Positions 5,601 to 12,871 of a stretch of 14,978 nucleotides of DNA are shown piece by piece (within the stretch, counting starts at the first letter, position 1; each line of letters begins with the position of its first letter). The DNA comes from Alphaproteobacteria bacterium UBA2784. Its GTDB lineage: Bacteria > Pseudomonadota > Alphaproteobacteria > Micropepsales > Micropepsaceae. Both the position numbers and the translations under genes were made by a program. The notes below the pieces were generated by a model, which was not told the origin of the DNA, ran no database searches, and saw nothing but the letters and a program-made list of their open reading frames with translations. The stretch lies in contig DEIC01000078.1 in the NCBI GenBank assembly GCA_002352285.1, positions 33,000-47,977 on the forward strand, read 5' to 3'.

Positions 5601-6761
5601 ATGCAGATGCGCAACGGCATTTTTCTGGCCCCCTTCCACCCGCTGGATGAAGACCCCACCCTGTGCATCCACCGCGATCTGGAGCTCATCGAGCATCTGG
5701 ACCGTCTGGGCTATGAGGAGGCCTGGATCGGCGAGCATCACAGTGCGGGCTATGAAATCATCGCCTCGCCGGAATTGTTCATCGCGGCAGCCGCCGAGCG
5801 CACACGGCGCATCAAGCTGGGAACGGGGGTCGTCTCGCTGCCCTATCACAACCCGCTGACGGTTGCGAACCGCATCATCCAGCTCGATCACCAGACGCGC
5901 GGCCGCGTGATGTTTGGCGTCGGCCCCGGCCTTTTGCCGTCAGACGCCTTCCAGCTCGGCATAGATCCCAACACCCAGCGCGACCGCATGGTTGAGGGGC
6001 TGGAGGTGATCCTGAAACTTTTTGCCGGCGAAAAGGTCACGAAGAAAACGGAATGGTTCAATCTGGTTGATGCTGTCTGCCAGCTGCGCCCTTACACCTT
6101 TCCGCATCCCGAGATTGCGGTGGCCTCATCCGTCACGCCATCGGGCGGCAAACTTGCCGGCCGCCACGGCTTTGGCATGTTGTGCGTCGCAGCCACCCAG
6201 GCCGGCGGCTATGACGCACTCGGCATCAACTGGAAAATTGCCAACGACATTGCAGCCGAAAATGGCCGCACCATGGATGCCGCGCGCTTGCGCCTTGTCG
6301 GCCCTGTGCACATCGCCGAAACGCGCGAGAAGGCGTTTGAGAATGTGAAATTCGGCTATCACAAGTGGGCGCATTATTTCCAGCAGGTCAGCCCCGCAGG
6401 CGCTGCCGGTGATCCCAATGAAGACCCGCTGCAACGCGGCATCCGCGAAGGCGTGCTGGTGGTAGGAACGCCCGACGATGCCATTGCGCAGATCCGCCGC
6501 CTTCAGGCCAAGCAGGGCGACTTTGGTTGCTTCCTCCAGCTTGCCCATAACTGGGCCGATTGGGAGCAGACGAAAAAATCCTACGAGTTGTGGCAGCGTT
6601 ACGTGACCCCGGCGATCAACAACGTGAATGCCGGGCGCGTGGAGAGTTTCAACACCACCGCAGCCAAGCGCGAGGTACTGACCGGCGCAGCCGTCTCGGC
6701 CATCATGCACACGCTGCAGAAACACGCCATTGAAGAGGCCGCCAAACCCAAGTGGGCGTGA
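5601..6761 (+). CDS. LLM class flavin-dependent oxidoreductase, limonene 1,2-monooxygenase-like
   Basis: 386-residue bacterial luciferase-like protein; such enzymes use reduced FMN, supplied by a separate reductase, to monooxygenate hydrophobic substrates. The N-terminal TIM-barrel start (R-N-G-I-F-L-A-P-F-H-P, residues 4-14), E-E-A-W-I-G-E-H-H-S-A-G-Y-E (39-52), the I-K-L-G-T-G-V-V-S-L-P-Y-H-N-P strand and the R-V-M-F-G-V-G-P-G-L-L segment are typical of the limonene 1,2-monooxygenase-like subfamily as commonly annotated. Substrate here is unproven, and many such genes act on unknown compounds. The frame runs far upstream, antisense to the dehydrogenase gene, but homology starts at the ATG at 5601, which follows GAGCAGG at suitable spacing; a second ATG at 5607 is also possible. 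Cytoplasmic. Followed after 128 bases by the oligopeptidase gene. Confidence 0.92.
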   Translation: MQMRNGIFLAPFHPLDEDPTLCIHRDLELIEHLDRLGYEEAWIGEHHSAGYEIIASPELFIAAAAERTRRIKLGTGVVSLPYHNPLTVANRIIQLDHQTRGRVMFGVGPGLLPSDAFQLGIDPNTQRDRMVEGLEVILKLFAGEKVTKKTEWFNLVDAVCQLRPYTFPHPEIAVASSVTPSGGKLAGRHGFGMLCVAATQAGGYDALGINWKIANDIAAENGRTMDAARLRLVGPVHIAETREKAFENVKFGYHKWAHYFQQVSPAGAAGDPNEDPLQRGIREGVLVVGTPDDAIAQIRRLQAKQGDFGCFLQLAHNWADWEQTKKSYELWQRYVTPAINNVNAGRVESFNTTAAKREVLTGAAVSAIMHTLQKHAIEEAAKPKWA

Positions 6762-6803
6762 AACGCAACCGGTTCTTTCACACAGGCGTGATGAATTTCC
6801 GCC

Positions 6804-6867
6804 CTTCTCCCCTTTGTGGATTGGGGGGCAAAGGCATAGCCTTGCGCCCAACGGCCAAATTTGGCCG
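6804..6867. repeat. Possible decayed copy of the hairpin-cluster repeat
   Basis: Within the 128-base gap before the oligopeptidase gene. CCTTTG (6811-6816) pairs with CAAAGG (6829-6834). AAGGC-ATA-GCCTT forms a small hairpin at 6831-6843, which competes with that stem. CGGCCAAATTTGGCCG (6852-6867) is a perfect 16-base palindrome. On the minus strand a C-rich stretch followed by CACAAAGGGGAGAAGGG resembles the A' arm of the cluster at 12835-12857. The order is incomplete, so it is at best a degraded relative. The 16-base palindrome could instead be an operator, as it lies just upstream of the oligopeptidase start. Confidence 0.35.
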
Positions 6868-6879
6868 CAGCATTTTCAT

Positions 6880-6884
6880 GGGGA
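6880..6884 (+). promoter_or_regulatory. Shine-Dalgarno GGGGA choosing the oligopeptidase start
   Basis: GGGGA with a 5-base spacer precedes the ATG at 6890. It selects this start over the ATG at 6878, which contains part of the motif, and over the long upstream extension of the frame. An ATG at 6899 would also keep the signal peptide. Confidence 0.6.
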
Positions 6885-6889
6885 ACAAC

Positions 6890-9082
6890 ATGCTGAACAT
6901 GGATCGCCGCGCTTTGTTGCGCAACGGCTCTGCCTTGCTTCTGGCCACACAGTTGCCGCGCCTGGCGCATGCCGACGCCGCGCCCGAGCCGCCGATGGGT
7001 CCACCTGTCGCGCGCGTAGAGCCCGTGACCGAAACCTTCTTCGGCGTCGACGTCACCGATCCCTATCGCTGGATGGAAAATCCGCAAGACCCCGAGTGGG
7101 AACCCTATATGCGCGGACAGGCAGACTATGCCCGCGCGCAGCTGGATCGCATTCCCGGTCTTCCCGCCATGCAGGAGCGTGTGGCGCAGCTTTCGGGCGG
7201 TCTTGAACTGGTGGGCGGCATCCAGATTGCGGGCGGCAAGGTCTTCACGTCAAAGCGCCCTGCTGGCGCGAACAACTTCCAGATTTTTGTGCGCGACGGG
7301 ATGACGGGCGCCGACCGCCTCCTCTTTGATCCGGAATCGCGCACGCAAGGCGAAGTGCATTATTCGCTGAACTACTGGCTTGCCTCGCCCGATGGCCGCT
7401 ACCTCATTCTCGGCGTGTCGCCCTCGGGTGGCGAGCAGGCTGTGATGGAAATCATGGACCTTGAAACCGGCACCACCCTGCCCGAGCGCATCGACCGCGC
7501 CCAATATGCAGGCCCGTCCTGGCTGCCGGATTCATCGGGCTTTTTCCTCAACCGCCTGGCAGAGGGTGCGGCCGCGGGCACAACAGATTTCTACAAGAAC
7601 TCGGTTTGCTGGCTGCACAAGCTCAACACCGATCCCTCAACCGACATCAAGGTGCTCGCGCGCGGCTTGCACCCTGAAATGGACGTGAGCGAGATCGAAT
7701 TCCCGGGCGTGACGGTTCAGCCCGGCTCTGACTTTGTGATCGGCGGACTTTTTGCGGGCGTGCAGAACGAGATCACGCTCTATGTCAACTCGCTTGCCAA
7801 TGCGGTTGAGGGCAAAGGCGGCTGGCAGAAAATCTGCGTGCCCGCGGATCAGGTGACCGGCTTCACCCATCGCGGCGATGACATCTGGCTTGTCACCTAC
7901 AAGGACGCGCCGCGTTACCGCGTGCTCCATGTCAAGGCGCAAAGCCCTGCGATTTCAGGCGCGCATGAAGCCGTGCCGCAGTCTGACGCCGTGCTTCAGG
8001 GCGTGGGCGCGGCGCGCGACGGCATCTATCTCTTCGATCTGAATGACGGCATTTCCGGCCTGCGCCGTCTCAACGATGATGGATCGGTCACGGCAATCAC
8101 CATGCCCTTTGCTGGCACGCTGGGCGCGTCCTTCCTTGATCCCACGATGGATGGCGTTGTCTATGACCTGCAAAGCTGGGTCAGGCCCGGCACGGTGCAT
8201 GTGCTGGATGCAAGTGGCGCTTCGGCGGCCACCACCCTTTCAGCCCCGCCTGCCGATATCGACGTCTCGGTCTTCGAGTCGGTCGAGGTGCAGGCGCGCG
8301 CCGCCGATGGCGTGATGGTGCCGCTCTCGATTGTCTATAAAAAGGGAACGCCGCGCGACGGATCAAATCCGACCTTGATCCAGGCCTATGGCTCTTACGG
8401 CATCAACTCCAATCCCGCGTTCATTCCGCGCATGATTGCCTTCATGGAGCGCGGCGGTGTGTGGGCGACCGCCCATGTGCGTGGCGGCGGCGAGCGCGGC
8501 CGCGAATGGCACGAGGCTGGCCGCCTGTTGACCAAGCCCAATACCTGGAACGATCTGATTGCCTGCGCCGAATACATGTACACTGAGGGCTGGTCAGGCT
8601 CCGCGCGCATTGCCATCCAGGGCGGCTCGGCAGGCGGCATTACGGTGGGCCGCGCCATGACCTCGCGCCCCGACCTGTTTGCCGTCGTCATTTCCAATGT
8701 CGGCGTCTCGAACAATCTGCGCGCCGAGTTCAGCCAGAATGGCCCGCCCAACATTCCCGAATTCGGCACCGTGACAACCGAGGACGGTTTCAAGGGCCTC
8801 TATGAGATGGACTCAACCGTGCACGTCAAAGCGGGCACGCAATATCCCGCCGTGCTTCTGACAACCGGCATGACCGATCCGCGCGTAGATCCTTGGCAGG
8901 CCGGGAAGATGGCAGCCCATCTGCAGGCCGCCACCTCATCCGGCAAGCCCGTGCTGCTGCGCGTGGACTTCCAGGCCGGTCACGGCATCGGCTCCACCCG
9001 CGCCCAGCGCGATCTGGAAGTCGCCGACCAGTTTGCCTTCATCTTCTGGCAGACCGGCATCGAAGGGTTCCAGCCGGGCTGA
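6890..9082 (+). CDS. Prolyl oligopeptidase family serine peptidase (S9A), exported
   Basis: 730 residues, close to the ~710 of prolyl oligopeptidases plus a signal peptide. These enzymes cleave short peptides, usually after proline. N-terminal cap: D-P-Y-R-W-M-E-N, followed by a beta-propeller region. The C-terminal alpha/beta hydrolase carries S580 in G-G-S-A-G-G, D663 (T-D-P-R-V, aligned with the D-D-R-V of porcine enzyme) and H698 (Q-A-G-H-G), a complete triad. A-Y-G-S-Y-G and H-V-R-G-G-G-E-x-G-x-x-W-H are the family oxyanion-region motifs. The start region reads MLNMDRRALLRNG, then a hydrophobic stretch and A-H-A-D: a twin-arginine-like signal (RRALL, weaker than the S-R-R-x-F-L-K consensus), so Tat or Sec export to the periplasm is likely. 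It ends just before a strong terminator. The gene is same-strand with the LLM oxidoreductase, with a 128-base gap, so an own promoter is likely. Confidence 0.92.
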   Translation: MLNMDRRALLRNGSALLLATQLPRLAHADAAPEPPMGPPVARVEPVTETFFGVDVTDPYRWMENPQDPEWEPYMRGQADYARAQLDRIPGLPAMQERVAQLSGGLELVGGIQIAGGKVFTSKRPAGANNFQIFVRDGMTGADRLLFDPESRTQGEVHYSLNYWLASPDGRYLILGVSPSGGEQAVMEIMDLETGTTLPERIDRAQYAGPSWLPDSSGFFLNRLAEGAAAGTTDFYKNSVCWLHKLNTDPSTDIKVLARGLHPEMDVSEIEFPGVTVQPGSDFVIGGLFAGVQNEITLYVNSLANAVEGKGGWQKICVPADQVTGFTHRGDDIWLVTYKDAPRYRVLHVKAQSPAISGAHEAVPQSDAVLQGVGAARDGIYLFDLNDGISGLRRLNDDGSVTAITMPFAGTLGASFLDPTMDGVVYDLQSWVRPGTVHVLDASGASAATTLSAPPADIDVSVFESVEVQARAADGVMVPLSIVYKKGTPRDGSNPTLIQAYGSYGINSNPAFIPRMIAFMERGGVWATAHVRGGGERGREWHEAGRLLTKPNTWNDLIACAEYMYTEGWSGSARIAIQGGSAGGITVGRAMTSRPDLFAVVISNVGVSNNLRAEFSQNGPPNIPEFGTVTTEDGFKGLYEMDSTVHVKAGTQYPAVLLTTGMTDPRVDPWQAGKMAAHLQAATSSGKPVLLRVDFQAGHGIGSTRAQRDLEVADQFAFIFWQTGIEGFQPG

Positions 9083-9102
9083 ACAGCGCTGACCTGAAAC
9101 GC

Positions 9103-9136
9103 AAACGGCGGCAGGTCTCCCTGCCGCCGTTTTCTT
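9103..9136. terminator. Intrinsic terminator between convergent oligopeptidase and GST genes
   Basis: Perfect 10-bp stem ACGGCGGCAG (9105-9114) / CTGCCGCCGT (9121-9130) with a 6-base loop, extended by two A-T pairs and followed by TTTTCTTCT on the plus strand. On the minus strand the tail is only a short T-run (GTTTGC), so termination of the oligopeptidase transcript is the stronger reading; it may work for both convergent genes. Confidence 0.88.
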
Positions 9137-9146
9137 CTGTGAGCAC

Positions 9147-9833
9147 TCAGCGTTGCAGAATGCTCTGCGCGCTGGAGACCACCTGCTTGGCGCCCTCGCC
9201 CGTGCCCTTGCGCAGGGCTTCGAGATCAACCGGCACCCGGATGCCGCGCTGCACCGCCGGGCGTTCGCCGATGGCGGCAAGCCAGCGTTGCAGATGCGGC
9301 AACTCGTCAACCGAAATGCCGGACCAGAAATGCGTGCGCACCCAGCACCAATTGGCAATATCGGCAATCGAGTAATCGCCCGCCAGATATTCGCTGTGTG
9401 CCAGCCTGCCGTCGAGCACCGAGAAAAGTCTGCGCCCCTCGTTCTGATAGCGGTCAATGGCAGGCTGATATTTCTCCTTCCAGTAGCGGAAGAACACGTT
9501 CGCCTGCCCCATCATCGGCCCCACGCCGCCCATCTGGAACATCAGCCACTGGATCACGCGGCTGCGCCCCTTGGCGTCTGCGGGCATCAGCTTGCCGGTC
9601 TTCTCGGCGAGATAGATCATGATGGCGCCGGATTCGAACACCGGAAAGTCACCCGCCTCGCGGTCAACGATCGCCGGAATGCGGCCATTGGGATTGATTT
9701 CCAGAAACCACGGCTCTTTCTGCTGCTGCTTGCCAAGGTCGATGGCATGCACCTTGTAGGGCACACCCATCTCCTCAAGCGTGACAGACACCTTGTGCCC
9801 GTTAGGCGTCGGCGACGTGTAAAGATCAATCAT
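9147..9833 (-). CDS. yfcG: YfcG/Ure2p-like (Nu-class) glutathione S-transferase
   Basis: 228-residue cytoplasmic glutathione-dependent enzyme; the E. coli YfcG homologue acts as a disulfide-bond oxidoreductase with two bound glutathiones. The N-terminal thioredoxin domain begins M-I-D-L-Y-T-S-P-T-P-N-G-H-K, with T9 and N11 matching the residues used by YfcG instead of a catalytic Tyr, Ser or Cys. The cis-proline segment R-I-P-A-I-V is at 51-56 and the glutathione gamma-Glu binding E-S-G-A at 67-70. The C-terminal helical domain has W-L-M-F-Q-M-G-G-V-G-P-M-M-G-Q, typical of this class. It starts 17 bases after the stop of the acyl-CoA synthetase, so both are probably one transcript; its 3' side faces the terminator. 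Class assignment is strong; physiological substrate unknown. Confidence 0.92.
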   Translation of the reverse strand: MIDLYTSPTPNGHKVSVTLEEMGVPYKVHAIDLGKQQQKEPWFLEINPNGRIPAIVDREAGDFPVFESGAIMIYLAEKTGKLMPADAKGRSRVIQWLMFQMGGVGPMMGQANVFFRYWKEKYQPAIDRYQNEGRRLFSVLDGRLAHSEYLAGDYSIADIANWCWVRTHFWSGISVDELPHLQRWLAAIGERPAVQRGIRVPVDLEALRKGTGEGAKQVVSSAQSILQR

Positions 9834-9850
9834 GGGTCATCCTGCTGTTG

Positions 9851-11647
9851 TCAGAATTTGAATTCGCCCGAAACGATCCGCGCATGCAGCGCGCCATCCA
9901 TCGGCACATAGGCTTGCGCGGATGGTTCAAGGAAATAGAGCGGTTCGGCAATCGTACCCGGATTGAAGCCCTCTTTCACCAGCTCGACCTTGCGATGCTT
10001 GAACGTGCCCGTAATTTCCATCTCGGGCGACAGGCGGATGAAAAGCGGGCGTGCATAGGCGGGCAACTGCTTTTCCAGATGCGCATTCAGCCCCTCCATG
10101 CGGAACTCGGGGCCCGCCACGATGGAGGCCATGCCGGCGCGGCCATCGGCCCCTTCCACTTTCACGCCATAGACATTGGCTTCCTTGACGCCGGGATAGA
10201 CAGATATCGCCTCGGCGACTTCGCTGGTCGCCACATTCTCGCCCTTCCAGCGGAACGTGTCGCCGATGCGGTCTACAAAATAGAAATAGCCCCGCTCGTC
10301 TGCCTTCAAGAGATCGCCGGTTCGGAACCAGAGATCGTTCTTCTCGAACACGTTGCGCAGCAGCTTCTTTTCGCTGTCGGCCTGCCTGGTATAGCCCTCA
10401 AAGCTCGTGCGTGGATCGCTTGAATCGATCTTGCCGATGGCCTCGCCCGCTTCGCCCGGTGCACACTCAATGCAGAATCCGGTCTTCGGGTCACGCACCG
10501 GCTGCTCGCTTTCGATGTCAAACCTGACGAGCCGCACCTGGATTTTCTTGCGGAGATATTTTGGCACTCGCCCGATGGCGCCCGTCTTGCCGTCAAGATT
10601 GAGCAGCGCAACATTGCCCTCGGTCGCACCATAGAATTCGATGATGTGGGGGATCCGGAACCGCTCCTGGAAGGCAGGCCAGATTTCGGGCCGAAGGCCA
10701 TTGCCGATGGCGATCCTGAGGCTGTGCGACCGCTCTTTGAGATGCGGCGGCGCATTGAGCAGATAGCGGCACAGCTCGCCGATATACTGGAAGAGCGTCG
10801 GCTTGTAAGTCGCGCAATCATCCCAGAACTGGCTGACCGAAAACTTGCGCTTGATGAGGATCGCACCGCCCGCATGGATGGCGGGCGCAAGCGCACAGAC
10901 GCCACCGGCAGAGTGATAGAGCGGCAGCACGTTGTACATGATGTCACGCGACGTGCCCTTGGTTGATCCGGCAAAGGCGGCAAACATGTTCTGCATGCGC
11001 AGATGGCTGATATTGGCAGCCTTCGGCATGCCGGTGGTGCCCGACGTATAGATATATAGCGCCTTGTCTTTCGCCAGAATCCCTTCGCGATAGCTGGGCG
11101 GAACGGGTGCCGGCGCCTTGGCAGCAAGGGCGGCGTCAAGGTCTTCGCTCGCCTCGACGCGGCCACCGGTCGCAAGCACCATCGGCGCGTTCTCAAGCAG
11201 GGGCCGCGCCGTCGCATAGCGGTCGGCAAGCTCGCTGCCGAGCACGATGTGGCGGGCACCAGAGATGCCGATCGAGTGTGCCAGCGGCGCCGCAGCAAGG
11301 TTCGTGTTGATGAGCGCCGCCACCGCCCCGATCTTGTGAAGCCCGTACCATGTCGCAATGAACTCGGGCCGGTTCTCCATCAACAGCGCCACCACATCCC
11401 CGCGCCCGATCCCGAGATCAAGCGCAACACGCGCCATACGGTTGGCCATCTGGTCGAGCTGGCGCCAGGTAAGGGTTGTTCCCTCAAACAGGATTGCCGG
11501 ATTGTCCGCATGCGCGCGGACGGTCGCCTCCATGAGGTCGGTGACTGTGCGCGGCGTTTCGGGCGTCAAATCTTTGACGAGTTTCAGCATGCGCATGGAC
11601 CCCGAGAGGAAAGTCCACTCGCGCGAAAGGTTCTCGAAAATTCCCAT
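9851..11647 (-). CDS. Long-chain acyl-CoA synthetase, FATP/very-long-chain type
   Basis: 598-residue ANL-superfamily enzyme that activates fatty acids to acyl-CoA via an acyl-AMP intermediate. The AMP-binding P-loop Y-T-S-G-T-T-G-M-P-K is at 200-209, Y-G-A-T-E-G-N at 339-345 and F-R-T-G-D-L-L at 441-447. The FATP/VLACS signature D-R-I-G-D-T-F-R-W-K-G-E-N-V is at 459-472, separating it from the FadD branch. Family members link uptake and activation of long or very long chain, or modified, fatty acids at the membrane. The frame extends 15 codons upstream to 11692, but the ATG at 11645-11647 gives the usual start (M-G-I-F-E-N-L) with a GAAGAG upstream, so this is chosen. First gene of a unit with the GST; divergent from the TusA-like gene across 142 bases. 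Confidence 0.93.
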   Translation of the reverse strand: MGIFENLSREWTFLSGSMRMLKLVKDLTPETPRTVTDLMEATVRAHADNPAILFEGTTLTWRQLDQMANRMARVALDLGIGRGDVVALLMENRPEFIATWYGLHKIGAVAALINTNLAAAPLAHSIGISGARHIVLGSELADRYATARPLLENAPMVLATGGRVEASEDLDAALAAKAPAPVPPSYREGILAKDKALYIYTSGTTGMPKAANISHLRMQNMFAAFAGSTKGTSRDIMYNVLPLYHSAGGVCALAPAIHAGGAILIKRKFSVSQFWDDCATYKPTLFQYIGELCRYLLNAPPHLKERSHSLRIAIGNGLRPEIWPAFQERFRIPHIIEFYGATEGNVALLNLDGKTGAIGRVPKYLRKKIQVRLVRFDIESEQPVRDPKTGFCIECAPGEAGEAIGKIDSSDPRTSFEGYTRQADSEKKLLRNVFEKNDLWFRTGDLLKADERGYFYFVDRIGDTFRWKGENVATSEVAEAISVYPGVKEANVYGVKVEGADGRAGMASIVAGPEFRMEGLNAHLEKQLPAYARPLFIRLSPEMEITGTFKHRKVELVKEGFNPGTIAEPLYFLEPSAQAYVPMDGALHARIVSGEFKF

Positions 11648-11789
11648 CAGCTCTTCTCGACCCGGTCCCAAGGTTGTGCGAATTTTGCCCAAGGATGCGG
11701 GTGCGGCGCGTGCGGGTCAAGAAAATCACGCCTCCTGCCGGAAATTGCTCGCGAAGTCACAAATTCCTGTGGAAAATGGGGAAATACAT
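11648..11789. promoter_or_regulatory. Divergent promoter region, acyl-CoA synthetase / TusA-like gene
   Basis: 142 bases between divergent starts, so promoters for both units lie here. A GGGGA Shine-Dalgarno for the plus-strand gene is at its right end. No operator palindrome or reliable promoter boxes are seen. Confidence 0.45.
11778..11782 (+). promoter_or_regulatory. Shine-Dalgarno GGGGA supporting a TTG start
   Basis: GGGGA lies 7 bases before TTG at 11790 and is the best ribosome binding site near the start of the TusA-like frame. There is no in-frame ATG between here and the catalytic CPMP motif. The upstream GTG at 11769 lacks a comparable site. Confidence 0.6.
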
Positions 11790-12089
11790 TTGGCAATCCC
11801 GGATGAAGGGCCGGATGAGGGCGCAGAGCTGATTGATGCGAGGGGCCTGAAATGCCCGATGCCGGTCATTCTTTTGGGCCGCAGGATTGCAAAGACAGCC
11901 GCAGGAGGGCGCGTCGCTCTGGTCGCGGATGATCCCGCCTCCCGCCTCGACATCCCGGTCTGGTGCGCCCGCAATGGCCATTTCCTGCAGGCTGAAGGGC
12001 CCTGGCCGGATGACCCGGCCGCCCGGCTCTTTACCATTGTGGCCTTCACCGCCGGTCCATCACAGGCCACCCGCCACGGCTTGCCTTGA
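11790..12089 (+). CDS. TusA-family sulfur carrier protein (TTG start)
   Basis: About 99 residues, close to the family length. The signature L-I-D-A-R-G-L-K-C-P-M-P is at residues 14-25, with the sulfur-carrying cysteine C22 in CPMP. It is followed by the amphipathic helix (V-I-L-L-G-R-R-I), V-A-L-V-A-D-D-P-A-S-R-L-D-I-P-V-W-C and a final beta strand. TusA proteins pass persulfide sulfur to tRNA thiolation, molybdopterin or other sulfur-relay partners; which one applies here is unclear. The start is uncertain: TTG at 11790 has a good Shine-Dalgarno, GTG at 11769 is the alternative, and the frame continues upstream antisense to the acyl-CoA synthetase gene. The same window also encodes SufE, a second persulfide carrier, but 7.6 kb away. 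The next gene starts 70 bases downstream on the same strand. Confidence 0.88.
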   Translation: MAIPDEGPDEGAELIDARGLKCPMPVILLGRRIAKTAAGGRVALVADDPASRLDIPVWCARNGHFLQAEGPWPDDPAARLFTIVAFTAGPSQATRHGLP

Positions 12090-12147
12090 AGCCCGCGGCC
12101 TGACCCGTTAAGCCGTTGCCGCAAATGGCGAACGCGCGCGGCGCGGC

Positions 12148-12153
12148 AAGGAG
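12148..12153 (+). promoter_or_regulatory. Shine-Dalgarno AAGGAG choosing between two adjacent ATG codons
   Basis: AAGGAG precedes tandem ATG codons at 12157 and 12160. The spacing is 3 bases to the first and 6 bases to the second, so the second ATG is favoured. Confidence 0.6.
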
Positions 12154-12159
12154 TGCATG

Positions 12160-12720
12160 ATGGCTGAGGCAAAGACGGCAACTTCTGGTGAAAAGGCCCC
12201 GGCCTCGGGCGGCGCCCCCACGCTCAACAAGGACGTCAAGCCGATCCTTGAAATGTTCTCGCTGCAGATCCAGCACCCCAACATGAAGGCGGTGCTGGCC
12301 AACTGGCGCGACTTCCTGGCCAAGGGCATGCTGAATTTCGGCCGTAAGGAAAATCTCTCCGACGATCTTGAGTTCAATCTGCTGGTTGTCACGAACCTCA
12401 ACCCGCAGCCCAACAAGGCGGGGACGCGCGTCGTGCTCGACATGACGACAGACTTTGCCGGCGTCATCACCTCCAGGCGTATCGCACACGAGCGCTTCCG
12501 CTATCTCAAGAACGAAATGATCATCGTCGAAGCCCAGGGCAAGTGGGACTACGCGTCCAACAAGGGCTTCCGCAAAATGAAGATCAACCCGAAGGTCAAT
12601 CTGCGCCTGCCCACCGCCATTGAGAAAGACATCGCCGCCAACGGCGAGAAATACATCCGCGAAGCCTCACGCCACTGCTTCACCTGGCTCGTGACGAACC
12701 GGCTGCAGAAGGGGCAGTAG
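12160..12720 (+). CDS. Conserved-looking basic hypothetical protein
   Basis: 186 residues (187 if the adjacent ATG at 12157 is used). I do not recognise the family. Residues 1-22 are Ala/Gly/Ser/Lys-rich and probably disordered. The remainder looks like one folded domain: helical L-N-K-D-V-K-P-I-L-E-M-F and N-M-K-A-V-L-A-N-W-R-D-F-L (22-53), hydrophobic beta-like segments (F-N-L-L-V-V-T-N-L, T-R-V-V-L-D-M-T-T-D-F) and a basic K-G-F-R-K-M-K-I-N-P-K-V-N-L-R-L stretch (135-150). The single cysteine is C173, near a C-terminal W-L-V-T-N-R. No signal peptide or transmembrane segment. Lys/Arg content is high, especially in the C-terminal half, so nucleic-acid or membrane-surface binding is possible but not shown. 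It has a canonical RBS and normal codon use and lies 70 bases after the TusA-like gene, possibly co-transcribed. Confidence 0.82.
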   Translation: MAEAKTATSGEKAPASGGAPTLNKDVKPILEMFSLQIQHPNMKAVLANWRDFLAKGMLNFGRKENLSDDLEFNLLVVTNLNPQPNKAGTRVVLDMTTDFAGVITSRRIAHERFRYLKNEMIIVEAQGKWDYASNKGFRKMKINPKVNLRLPTAIEKDIAANGEKYIREASRHCFTWLVTNRLQKGQ

Positions 12721-12745
12721 GGCGGAACTGCCCTCGGCTTTCTTC

Positions 12746-12857
12746 GCTCTCCCCTTTAAGGGGAGAGCAGAAATTTGCCCTTGCAAATTTCGTGAGGGGT
12801 CGCTGATCGGATAGGAAAGAAACCCCTCACCCTGCCCTCTCCCCAAAGGGGAGAGGG
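12746..12857. repeat. Modular hairpin cluster, copy 3 (structured intergenic repeat)
   Basis: Fills the gap between the convergent hypothetical gene and the TPR-sulfotransferase gene. Hairpin A pairs GCTCTCCCCTT (12746-12756) with AAGGGGAGAGC (12758-12768). Hairpin B pairs GAAATTTGC (12770-12778) with GCAAATTTC (12783-12791), loop CCTT. Stem C pairs GTGAGGGGT (12792-12800) with ACCCCTCAC (12822-12830), 9 perfect pairs around a 21-base loop. Hairpin A' pairs CCCTCTCCCC (12835-12844) with GGGGAGAGGG (12848-12857), loop AAA. The B' stem of copies 1 and 2 is absent. Every stem is perfect, so this copy looks young or constrained. It could terminate transcription from both sides, though there is no T-run. 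Confidence 0.8.
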
Positions 12858-12871
12858 AACAGGATGCCACT

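Noticed and set aside
11648..11692. 15-codon N-terminal extension of the acyl-CoA synthetase
   Set aside because: The downstream ATG at 11647 has a purine-rich RBS and gives the usual family start; the extension shows no family signal.
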